A stretch of 64,000 bases of DNA from positions 18,500,549 through 18,564,548 of the forward strand of contig CM070550.1 of NCBI GenBank assembly GCA_036346405.1, written 5' to 3'. Shown here in pieces: positions 11,761 through 21,590 of the stretch; the first letter of the stretch is position 1, and each line of letters begins with the position of its first letter. Position numbers and translations under genes: made by a program. Origin of the DNA: Phyllostachys edulis (Eukaryota; Streptophyta; Magnoliopsida; Poales; Poaceae). A model generated the notes under the pieces. The model worked only from the letters and a program-made list of their open reading frames with translations. It searched no databases and had not been told where the DNA came from.

Positions 11761-12450
11761 TGACTCAATCAGGCTGAACTAATACATATGCTGATAGGAT
11801 GTATATACATCTTCTACAAAGTGGAGGACGATATACATTACATCAATCTCTATTTAGGACTCAACAAAGCATGCAAGATTGCTAACATAACTTAGTACAT
11901 ATGCAAATGTATACATAAAAGATCTACATACAGAAGAATTCAGGGGAGAAAAGGGAAGGAATAAATATGTATGCATTTTTATCTGGAATTACCTTCTCAT
12001 CAAGTTCATGGATAAAGCTTTCTGAGGGACTGAGGACTATTCCAAAAGGTAGAGGGAACAAAATGTTACCCCAACTGTACATTGAAAACAGTGGTCGGTA
12101 TGATCAGTATCAGTATAAAGAAAGGGATCGTGACTCAATCAGATTGAACTAATACATATGCTGATATGATGTATATGCATCCTCTACAGGTGGAGGATGT
12201 ATATACATTACATCAATCTCTATTCAGGACTCAACGAAGCATGCAGTACTCCGTTAACGTAACTTAGTACATATGCAAATGTACACATAAAAGATATACA
12301 TACGTAAGAATTGAGGAGAGAAAAGGAAGGAATAAATATGTATGCATTTTTTTCTCGAATTACCTTCTCATCAAGTTTATGGATAAAGCTTTACGAGGAT
12401 CGAGGACTCTTCCAAAAGGTAGAGGAACTCAATGTTACCCCACGACGCCC
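11761..12450. repeat. Tandem duplication of about 370 bp
   Basis: Unit 1 (from 11761, starting TGACTCAATCAGGCTGAAC) and unit 2 (from 12131, starting TGACTCAATCAGATTGAAC) stay aligned at an offset of 369-370 bp down to the shared AATGTTACCCC (12062 and 12431). They differ at scattered sites. On the minus strand each unit holds the same exon-like stretch ending GATGAGAAG next to GTAATT, a possible splice donor. The frame is open in unit 1 and closed by stops in unit 2. Confidence 0.8.
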
Positions 12451-13218
12451 TTGGATTCTCGTAAGTAAGACCGGAAGCCCGAATCATACTTTTTAAGTTC
12501 TTGAAGGCACCGTGTCATCCGTGTGTTCTCTCATGTCCAGAGGATACGGTTCTCCATTTACTAAGGTGAATGGATTCATCTCAAGAAATGAAAAATCCAA
12601 GGTCGCCTAAAGAATTTATGAGTATAACATGGTGTCAATGGCAAAGAAACAATTTCAAATTATCTTCTTTTGAAAAGAAAGTGTGAGGTACCTTGGAAAA
12701 CCGAAAATATTCTTCTAGTGAAACCACCTATTTTTGTGCGCGACTCAAATTGCATGTAAATCATGACCGAACTAAGCACCTGACGGTTAATGCATAACTA
12801 AAGAATTATCTCAAATAACAAGTTGTAACCTATGAAGAACATAATAAATGGCATAAGACAAGGAAGCACAGATAGATTAGAGAACGCTTCTAATTATCAA
12901 GCTCGATCACATCCCCGAACACCCACAATGCCCCACCAAAATCGCAACCCCTAATTCCTAATTCTCACCACACCATATGCGCGTGTTGGAATTTCTATCG
13001 AGCATCGACCAGCCCACAACCGCGCACACAGGAAAAAAAGGAGTAAAGGAACCGCTTTTCAGCAGATCACTGCTCCGCTCGCTCAAGCGGTGGGAGCTCC
13101 ACCCGGTGACCACCTCGCGACACTCGACGACCTCGGAGTTGTCCAACGCTAAGCTTCCCTGAAGGGACAACTCGCGACAAAACCAAAAGCCCAAAACGAA
13201 ACAACACATCGAATTTAT
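12451..13218 (-). other. Possible exons and introns of a minus-strand gene
   Basis: No long ORF is present. On the minus strand about 12590-12500 reads NPFTLVNGEPYPLDMREH, an unusually protein-like stretch. GTACCTCACA beside TTTTCCAAG (about 12690) could be a splice donor. With the first-exon candidate upstream on the same strand it suggests a spliced gene, but I cannot join the exons or name the product. Confidence 0.25.
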
Positions 13219-13296
13219 TCACCCAAACCGCATAAGGGGAGCGCGAAATGGCGCAGAGAGCGCGGCGGGTTGATCGGAGGCAGGCGTTGCACTCAC

Positions 13297-13799
13297 TTGG
13301 AAGATCCGTCCGCCATGGGAGGGGGCGGACTTTTCACGGGGCGTTGAGGCGGATCCAGAGGTTCTGCCCTCCGGCGCGCGCGACGATGGTCTCGCCGCCC
13401 ATGGCGTGCTTCGAAGGCCACGCGGCGGACGCCGACCCGCACGACGACCTTGGGGTTGTCCGCGACGGTGTAGCGCGGATGCGCCTTTCCCACGCAGCGC
13501 CTCAGCGCCCAGCGCCGCCGCCGCCACCTCGAGCATCCCCGCGATCCCTCTTTTTCTCTGCCTCTGTTGGTGGAAGGAAGGAAGGGAGGGAGGGGAAGTG
13601 GGGAAGTGGAGGGAGGGGAAGAGGGCGTCAGGCACCTCGTGGAAGGAAGGAGGAGGAAGATCTCGTGGGACGACGAAGGAGGCGGGGTGTGGGGCGAAAG
13701 CGGCGAAGAAGGAGGAGGAAGTCGAGCCATCGGCGAAGAATCGAGAGAGAGGACGACGTCAAAGCTTCGTGGCGAAGCGAGCGGCGGCGACGAGCACAC
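13297..13799 (-). CDS. Candidate GC-rich first exon of an unidentified minus-strand gene
   Basis: Two overlapping minus-strand frames are open here. One starts with ATG at 13799 (MCSSPPLASP...), the other with ATG at 13635. Both pass a good splice donor, CCAA|GTGAGTGC, with the exon ending at 13297. The frame from 13799 is Pro/Ser-rich, then Arg-rich, and includes RYTVADNPKVVVRVGVRRVA. I do not recognise a family. A TATAAAA box lies 140-290 bp upstream on the same strand, which supports a transcript. The GGAAGG-rich tract at 13563-13660 inflates ORF length on both strands, so the reading frame stays uncertain. Confidence 0.35.
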
Positions 13800-13801
13800 G
13801 C

Positions 13802-14092
13802 GTCGCGAAGCGGAGCCACAAGGCCGAAACGACGGTCAGATCCCATCGGACGGCCGCGAACGAGCCGAGCTGAAATCGAACGGTTCAAAAAAAAAAGTGT
13901 GACGTGGCCACTCTCCTCATATCTCCTTTGTGCGCCCTTTTATATAGGTCGCGAAGCGAGAGCAGTACAAGTCGAAACGATTTGTCGATCCCATCGACGG
14001 CCATGAACGAGCCGAAATAAATCGAACGGTTCAAAAAAAAAGTGTGACGTGGCCACTCTCCTCATATCTCCTTTGTGCGCCCTTTTATATAG
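13802..14092 (-). promoter_or_regulatory. Tandemly duplicated promoter (147-bp unit) with two TATA boxes
   Basis: Unit 13802-13948 and unit 13949-14092 are direct repeats. Each contains, read on the minus strand, TATATAAAA (13938-13946 and 14083-14091) and a G-box-like GGCCACGTCACAC. The last 75 bp of each unit, around the TATA box, is almost identical. The orientation fits the minus-strand exon candidate at 13799. Confidence 0.6.
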
Positions 14093-15030
14093 GGAGATTG
14101 CACTACACCTTTTGTCTTCGTTGATTGCATATAGCATTCTTTGCCATGTTTAATTCCTACGATATCCAACTATACAAACTAATTTTTGTTCACAAGTGTT
14201 CATGGATGAGTTATTTCCATAAACGATAAATATTAAATATTAAAATACTAATATTTGTTGAGCCGACGGTTAGATCGGTGGACCGTTCATCTAGCCGGTC
14301 CGGTCTTATGACCCAAAGAACACGTTCTCTACAAACTTGTGACTGCACCTCCTGGCTCCCGCCATTCACAACGGTCGCTCGTTTCGGCTTCCGCCGTCTC
14401 TCTCACTCCCATGCCTCTACCTCCTATTGCCCCCTCGCCGTCCCGTCGGCGTCTCCCCTCGCTATCGCCCCAACCCCATCCCCTCTCCCTTGCCCACCTC
14501 CACTCTCCGCCTCTTGTGGCCACGGCCATGCCAGACTCTCCATCCGTGCCATCCCTCCTCCGGAACTCAGGTTGAGCATCAGCATGTAGAAATGAAAACC
14601 TAGAATTTTTTTAGCTTTGTTTGGTATTTTTTGTAGATTTAATCTAAATCATTCACGTATTGCACCATAAATAACACATATACAATAATCTAAACTACAC
14701 ATAGCTAAAATGATGTACTACAACAGACTACACCACAACTAAAATTATCTAATGAAATCAATTTTACGTCGCTAGTTTTATTTGCTAATCTATCAGGGTT
14801 TCGAATTTAATTACAAAGTTGCAAAAATATTTACCTGCAAAGTGGGCGGCGGGATCTACTTCTCCCTCTCTCTCCTCTGCTACGAACCGACAGAACTTCG
14901 TCACTTTTCGCCTCTTCTCCTCTCCCTTGTCTCTTTTTCTCTGAAATGAAATGAGTTTTGTGCCAATTTTTTGGTTTTTTTATAGCTTAGACTCTGTTGC
15001 TAGATGGAATAACGATTTGGTCACTGTTCA
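14093..15030. other. Intergenic sequence with a C-rich ORF of doubtful meaning
   Basis: A 103-codon plus-strand frame (14278-14589) is Ser/Pro/Leu-rich and lies in CT-rich sequence. It has no motif. The rest is AT-rich with no transposon ends that I can define. Confidence 0.3.
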
Positions 15031-15063
15031 CCTCCTGTCGCCATTTCAACTGGCGACAGGAGG
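15031..15063. repeat. Perfect 13-bp inverted repeat with 7-nt loop
   Basis: CCTCCTGTCGCCA (15031-15043) pairs exactly with TGGCGACAGGAGG (15051-15063). Imperfect pairing extends a few bases outward (TTCA and TTGAA). It could form a stable hairpin in RNA or DNA. Confidence 0.75.
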
Positions 15064-15638
15064 TTGAACCAGCAACTGGGCAACATGAGGCCATTATTGT
15101 GAAAACAAATTGACTGTTTATTTTTGTATTTTTAATTAAAATAATATCATTTTAAAAATTCTTGCTTATTGTCTTCATCAACTCCTTTTTCACATCAATA
15201 GATCCTTTGCTTTGTTCAGAAGCTGCACGTGACATTATATGCTTTTGCTTGTGCAGGTCCGTTCGCACCACATAACCTCACGGTGCAGTTACTTGTGTAC
15301 AATCGAGAAGCATTTTTCTTAAGCTTGACATCATATGATTCGCGATTCTCGAAGACTCGCTGGTGGAAGGGTAGTATCTCCAATTCTCCATGCATGTAAG
15401 TTGAAAACGTAAAGATGTTTGGCGAACCAAATTGAGAACTTTGTTATGCCTTGTTAATTGTAGGAGCTTAGTAGGGTTGGTTTGTGGTAGAAATGTATTG
15501 ATTACGAACTGTATACGCTGTACAGTATGCAAGTTATATAGTAGTACTCCATACTATTTCTTGCAGATCTGTACAGTACGCAATTTGGAGTAGTAATATT
15601 AAAACAACGAAAAAAATAAGGCTGCTTGTACCAGCTTA

Positions 15639-16009
15639 GGCTGCTCCCAGTGCTCTACCCTAGTTGGTATTTTAAGCCTACCATGTAAACAAAATGATGA
15701 TGTAACACTATAGTTAATGAAGAGAGAGAATACTCTAGTATCTAATTTGGATACTAGTTCGGTCTCGAAATCCTACGCATAAAATTTATTGTGATCGATC
15801 CCGTGCATTAGGATGATCATGCATGTATTGCTTTAGTACATGCCACAAATAGGTCATAATACTCAAATACTAGTAAAGATCATGCATGTAATTAAATAAA
15901 ACAGTCTAAGATACTATACCATAAGAAATCATACATTGAGAAAATAGTAACATAACACTTCTCGTACACTAAAAAAATCGTGCTAGAATACTGCTCATTA
16001 AAAATAGCC
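15639..16009. mobile_element. Tourist-like (PIF/Harbinger) MITE
   Basis: A 371-bp AT-rich segment is flanked by the 3-bp duplication TTA (15636-15638 and 16010-16012). The left end GGCTGCTCCCAGTG and the inverted right end GGCTATTTTTAATG pair at every position once C-to-T and G-to-A changes are allowed. There is no coding potential. Confidence 0.6.
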
Positions 16010-16015
16010 TTAGAC

Positions 16016-16200
16016 TCAAATGGTCAAATCCCAATGCTCCGACCCACCCTTTCGATGGAAGTTTGCTGCTTTCCAGAGACCTAGGAAACTGCTAGGTTGG
16101 AGCAGTCCATGTGAGCTCAAATGGTCAAAGGGCTCCGCCCCCAAATGGAAGTTTGGTGCTTCCAGTTGGAGCATAGCCATACAGCCCATGTGAGATTTAT
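16016..16200. repeat. Imperfect repeat pair with ATGGAAGTTTG motif
   Basis: ACTCAAATGGTCAAA, then ATGGAAGTTTG(C/G)TGCTT, then TTGGAGCA and CCCATGTGAG, recur in two copies about 100 bp apart. They are unclassified, perhaps the remains of a small element. Confidence 0.5.
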
Positions 16201-16698
16201 TCACGGCAGAGGATCCGGATTCTATACTTGTACCGTAAATATACCAACAGACAACATTTGGTAATATTCAGGTGTGTTTAATTCGTACTCGTTGATACCA
16301 TTTCGAAGACTATATCAATTTGGTTCTTGGAATGCGATATTCTATACCACCGGTTTATACCGACGTACCGTTCCAAAATTTGATATAATACTATGTATTT
16401 ATAAGTACATATATGTTTAATTATATGCACATCAAACTTCACTTATAATATTATTCCAAATACATAATAGTAGGATCAAATATAACTTGTAATTCAATGA
16501 GTATAATAGATTGTATTATCAATTCCATCGATATGACCGGTATTATCGATATTGACCGCACATGTGTGTACTTCTAAATCGGTGGATACTAGAGTCAAGT
16601 CTAGAACTAGAATCCTAGTACACTTGTAAAATATTTTGTTTTTATTATTTTGTAGTACACCTTACGGTACAAACGTCCTTATTCGTATGCAGAATCAA

Positions 16699-17390
16699 GA
16701 TTTTTTTTTTAATTTGGCATCATACTGCCACCGTAAATACAAAAATAGCTATCTCGGTATCGTATTTGCAAATCTAGCCTCTTTCCGAGCACGGAATGAC
16801 CGGATGTTGACATGTGTCTCTTTCCACGCTCGAGGAGCGCGGAAACACGGCGACCAGCGCGACATTTCACTCGGCGCAGAAACGAACATTCACCGTGGGA
16901 GGTGGCGGAGCCGGAATCCTTCCGCGCTGCCAGACCGCGGAAGGTTCCTTCCGCGCTCCTCTGCCGTCGCGGCAAATGGTTGATGAAGCCATTAGTTTAA
17001 TGCATCAACAGCATCCGCATTAAATGCAAACATTAGTTTAATGCATGTTAATGCATTGCCATGATGCTTTCCGCGCTAGTCTTCCGCGAAATGAGCATTG
17101 CCCTTTCCGCGCTCCAGTGCCGCGGAAGGTAGTCGGCCTTACTACCTTCCGCGGCGTTGTGCTCGCTTCCGCTGGCCGCCGGATTTCCGTGCTCCTCGAG
17201 CGCGGAAAGAGACACGTGTTAACATCCGATCATTTCGCAACATGAGACCAAATTTTTTAAAAAAATCTGAGAACCAAAGCACAAATAAGGAAGGGAGGCG
17301 GCAAATCACACGATTTCTTGTATCAAATCGATGTCGAGAGGCTATTTTTATATTTACGGTGACAACATGAGACCAAATAAAAAAAAAATC
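16699..17390. mobile_element. Mutator-like foldback element with long terminal inverted repeats
   Basis: The left arm (from GATTTTTTTTTTTAATTTGG through CCGTAAATAC and GTGTCTCTTTCC to about 16860) reappears inverted in the right arm (about 17165-17390). The flanks CAGAATCAA (16690-16698) and CAGAACCAA (17391-17399) form a 9-bp target duplication with one C/T change, typical of Mutator-like elements. The GC-rich centre contains repeated TTCCGCG motifs and an inner palindrome (17120-17132 with 17142-17154). The right arm contains an extra copy of the element end plus flanking DNA. There is no transposase. It lies about 300 bp upstream of the DUF3054 start codon. Confidence 0.72.
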
Positions 17391-17463
17391 CAGAACCAAA
17401 GCACAAATAAGTGAAATAACCAAATTTTCCATACGACGAGGCGGCAAATCACACGATTTCTTG
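17239..17463 (+). repeat. Tandem duplication of the foldback element terminus and flank
   Basis: CAACATGAGACCAAA...GAACCAAAGCACAAATAAG...GGCGGCAAATCACACGATTT occurs at about 17239-17322 and again at about 17365-17463. The element end and its host flank were therefore duplicated together. Confidence 0.7.
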
Positions 17464-18496
17464 TGATCGGGCAACTTTGCCCCGGGCAACTCCACGTCCA
17501 ACAATTGCCCCGGGCCCGCCGCTCCTCCTCCACACCATTTTAGACCACAGGAAAGCAAAATTGAGACCACCCAAACCCAAAGGCAAATATCCCTTCCGAT
17601 TCAAACCCAAAAGCTCTCTTCCCCTTAAAAAAGGCTCCCTCCCCACCCCCACCGCCCCGCCCCGCCCACCAGCGAGAGGCCGGGACGATGCTGCTGGTGA
17701 GCCAGGCCGCCAACGGCTCCGTCTCCGCGCGGCGGCTGCCCGACCCCGCTCCCAGCCACCGCGGCCCCAACCCCTACCCCCTCTTCGCCAACCCCCGCCT
17801 CCCGCGCCGCCGCCTCGCGCTCTCCGGCGCCAACGCACCCCGCCGCGGGTGAGGGTCCCTTCGGCTCCCCCGCCGCCGCCGAGGACCCCGTCTTCGTCGG
17901 CGTCGCCGACGACGGCGTGCCCCTCGAGGGCGTTATCTAGATTGAGAAGCCCGGCGAGGCCGCCGCCGAGTCCAAGCTCGTCTCCTACGCGTATGCCCGA
18001 CCTCCCAACACCCCCCCACCCCCGGCCCGCGAGCAATTCCCTCGTTGTGTTGTTTTGTTTGATTTGGTTTGCTGATACGCGGGTGCTTGCACTCGCAGGA
18101 AGGTGGGGCTTTTGGCCAGTGGAGATTTGCTTTGCCTCCTGGTCTTCTCCGCGATAGGAAGGTTCAGCCATGGTCTGCCCGTTCTTGACGCCGAGACGTT
18201 CAAGACGGCCGACCCGTTCATTGCTGGTCAGAAAAATGCCACTGCCTTTTTTCCGTTGATGTTCATCTGTTGGACGAAGGGATTGCTCACATAATTGGGT
18301 CTTGTTTGCAGGGTGGTTGCTCAGTGCCTACCTCCTTGGTGGATTTGGAGATGATGTGAAAGGACGCAATGGTGTGGGGAAAGCTGTTGTTGTTGCGGCC
18401 AAATGCTGGGCTGTTGGGATACCGGTAATTATCAGTTCTATATCAAACTTGACCTGTGATTGGAATGTGCATATATCTTCTATCCTAGGTCAATAC

Positions 18497-18811
18497 TGTT
18501 GGCATAGGAACCAAACTACGCACACGAACGCTCGAACGCCTATACTCAAACACATACACGCACTTTGGAACGCAAAGAACGCGAGAGACAGATTTTGGCG
18601 CTGCACAACCACACAGCATTTTCTGGTTTTTCTTCTCTCTTTTTATTCGGATCAAGAGACACTAAGTTACAAGTTTAATGATGCGCCACTAACTCCTGCA
18701 TGCACGTTTCATGCTGAACGTGCTCTTAATGAGCCACGACCTGCTCTTAATGTGCCCACTAGTGCTGCAATGTAAATGCTCGTTCCAACTACAAACCAAA
18801 AAACTAAATGC
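18497..18811 (+). mobile_element. Possible truncated copia LTR
   Basis: The sequence starts TGTTGGCATAGG just after intron-like DNA and continues with repetitive sequence unlike the gene, up to the hAT left end. No partner LTR or target duplication is visible. The assignment rests only on the TGTTGG start and position. Confidence 0.25.
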
Positions 18812-20049
18812 CAGTGTTCACCTAGACGGGCCTAGGCGGCCGAATAGAATTGCAATCATAATCTCCTCCAGCATCAGTCCAAGCAAGCGGGATAAACACA
18901 AAATAGCAAGTATCAATCCAAGCTTATGTATATATTACATGTATGTATGTATATGTGTAATTATGTAAGAAGAGATGTTACCTTGGTGGCTTGGTGATGC
19001 AAATATATGTGAAGACTTGATGTAATGACCTTCATGAGTTGATGACTTAATGCAATAAAAATATAATTCAAATAAGTAACATCAAATAGTTCAAACAATG
19101 AAACAAGTCACAAATAAAACAAGCAAGCCAAATGTAAATAGTTTATAGTTCATAATGTCTCACAAATAAAACAAGTAAACAAAATATAAATAGAGTTGTA
19201 TGATAATTTGATGATCAAATGAGTGAATGACTAGTCATCTTCTTCCTCATATTTTTTGGTTGGAAGCACTTCTTCTTGGTCGGACTCATTTAGTTGCATA
19301 TTAGGAAATAGGAACAAAATAAAATAATAATTAGTATACGACAAATTTACAATCACGCGTATTTACATTGACTAGTAATTATTAAACCTAGATTAAATTC
19401 ATAGTCTTTGCATCCGGCCTTTGCTGCCGCTTTCCCAAAGTGGCTTTCTTGATCTTTGAATATACCAAACTTCACATTTAGCTATTGACTTTGCTTGTCG
19501 TCAACTCGTCATCATCATGGTAAAAAGTCTTCACACATGTGAATACCCCATCCATGACAACATCATCCAAGAAAATGGAGCCATCACAATAACTATAATA
19601 TGGATTCAAGAAGTATGTCGTCAAGTGCAATGGAGAATCAAGTCTATCCTTCATCTTCTTGTCAATAATATCTATGATGGGGTTGTAGTTGTTCTCTAAA
19701 TTGTTCACGGCTTCCATGATTTCTTTCATTGCCTTTATAATTTCTCCATAAAGAAAGGCCATAGAAGGCTTGACATCCCCATCAACCATTCGAAGAATCT
19801 TTACCAATGGCTCAAAAACCCTCAAGCAAAGAGAAACACCATTTCAAAAGGCTCTACTCACCAATATAGCCGTGGATACCTTGCCTTTACCTTTTTTACA
19901 ATGGATGCAATTTTTCCATTCTTGGCTAAGCGCTAACGACCTTAGTTGTTGTTTATTCTCAATCAAGCTTTGCAAAGTGAGAAAGGAGGAAGCAAAGCTA
20001 GTCACCTTGGGCCTTATTATATCCCTCTTCTTTGTAAATTTTCTCATCT
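18812..20049 (-). repeat. Left arm of the hAT palindrome
   Basis: On the minus strand this arm encodes part of the hAT transposase, for example RVFEPLVKILRMVDGD and DRLDSPLHLT (19825-19478). It lacks the C-terminal dimerisation block present in the right arm. Confidence 0.8.
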
Positions 20050-21590
20050 GGTGGCGAAGGCATTATTGAAGGACAAAAGACCTAGCATATTTTGGAGCTC
20101 ATGTGCAACCCACACTATGAATTTGATGCTACAAGGAATTGGGAGCATTACAAGGTTCAAGAAGACACTTGATCAATCCAAGTCAATAACTATTTTTATT
20201 TACTCGCACCATAAGACATTGGCCTTGATGAGAAAATTTACAAAGAAGAGGGATATAATAAGGCCCGAGGTGACTAGGTTTGCTTCCTCCTTTCTCACTT
20301 TGCGAATCTTGATTGAGAAGAAACAACAACTAAGGTCGTTGGCGTTTAGCCAAGAATGGAAAAATTGCATCCATTGTAAAAAAAGGTAACGGCAAGGCAT
20401 CTACGGCTATATTGGTGAGTAGAGCCTTTTGGAATGGTGTTTATTTTTGCTTAAGGGTTTTTGAGCCATTGGTAAAGATTCTTCGAATGGTTGATGGGGA
20501 TGTCAAGCCTTCTATGGTCTTTTTTTATGGAGAAATTTGAAAGTCATAGAAAGAAATCATGGAAGCCGTGAACAATATAGAGAACAACTACAACCCCATC
20601 ATAGATATTATTGACAAGAAGATGAAGGATAGATTTGATTCTCCATTACACTTGACGGCATACTTCTTGGATCCATATTATAGTTATTGTGATGGCTCCA
20701 TTTTTTTGGATGATATTGTCATGAATGGGGTATTCACATGTGTAGAGACTTTTTTACCATGATGATGACGACAAGCAAAGTCAATTGCTAAATGTAGAGT
20801 TGGGTATATTCAAAGATCAAGAAAACCACTTTGGGAAAGCGACAACAAAGGCGGATGCAAAGACTATGAATTTAATCCAGGTTTAATAATTAATAGTCAA
20901 TGTAAATACACGCATGATTGTAAATTTTGTCATATACTAATTATTATTTTTGTTCCTAATATGTAGCTAAATGGTGGTCTACTTATGGATGTAATGTTCT
21001 GTGTTACAAAAAATAGCCATGAGGATCCTCTCATTGACATCTAGTTCATCCGGTTGTGAATGAAATTGGAGCACTTTTGAAGGGGTTGGTCTCTAAACTT
21101 CTCTAAAGAGTCAAGTCTCAATTCTCAATATTTACATTAGTACATTACATTTAACTAACTATACTTCACTTTGCAATTCGTAGATACATACAAAGAAAAG
21201 AAATAAACTAGATGTTCACCGTCTTAACCATCTAGTCTATGTTCAATACAATGCTAAATTGAGGAACAAAAAAGAGAAAAGAGAGAACATATAACCCATT
21301 ATAGGTTCCGAAGCTAATGAAGCTCAAGGGTGGTTAATTGAAGGCGGAGATGATGATCAAGATGTTGAGACCGCTACGGGGCTTACATGGAAGGTAATTG
21401 AAGAAGCATGTGAGGCTAATGAGGTTTTAGAACTTCGTAAGAACACAAAAGTGAGACAACTTCATGAAGAAGATTTCAAGTCCGGTACCGAAGAAGAGGA
21501 GGTCAATGAGGAGGAAATTGAGTATGAGTCCGACCAAGAAGAAGTGTTTCCAACCAAAAATTATGAGAAAGAAGATGACTAGTCATTCAC
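20050..21590 (+). pseudogene. Degenerate hAT transposase (DUF659-type middle and dimerisation domain)
   Basis: The plus strand runs from the spacer (DKRPSIFWSSCATHTMNLML, 20075-20140) into RKFTKKRDIIRP, RFASSFLTL and SLAFSQEWKNC (20229-20389). A frame change follows, then DRFDSPLHLTAYFLDPYYSY (20627-20690). The hAT C-terminal block follows in broken frames at about 20965-21270 (WWSTYG, a LTSSSSGCERNWS-like stretch and HLVYVQYNAKLR). The N-terminal zinc finger and the RNase H-like first third are missing because the left arm is inverted. No functional protein is possible. Confidence 0.75.

Noticed and set aside
13248..14006. 252-codon plus-strand ORF
   Set aside because: Arg/Gly-rich translation of GGAAGG tract and CpG-rich sequence; the minus strand has the TATA boxes and splice donor, so this is more likely the shadow of a minus-strand exon.
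17477..18157. 226-codon plus and 240-codon minus ORFs over the DUF3054 start
   Set aside because: Both overlap the conserved DUF3054 exons in the wrong frame or strand and run through splice sites.
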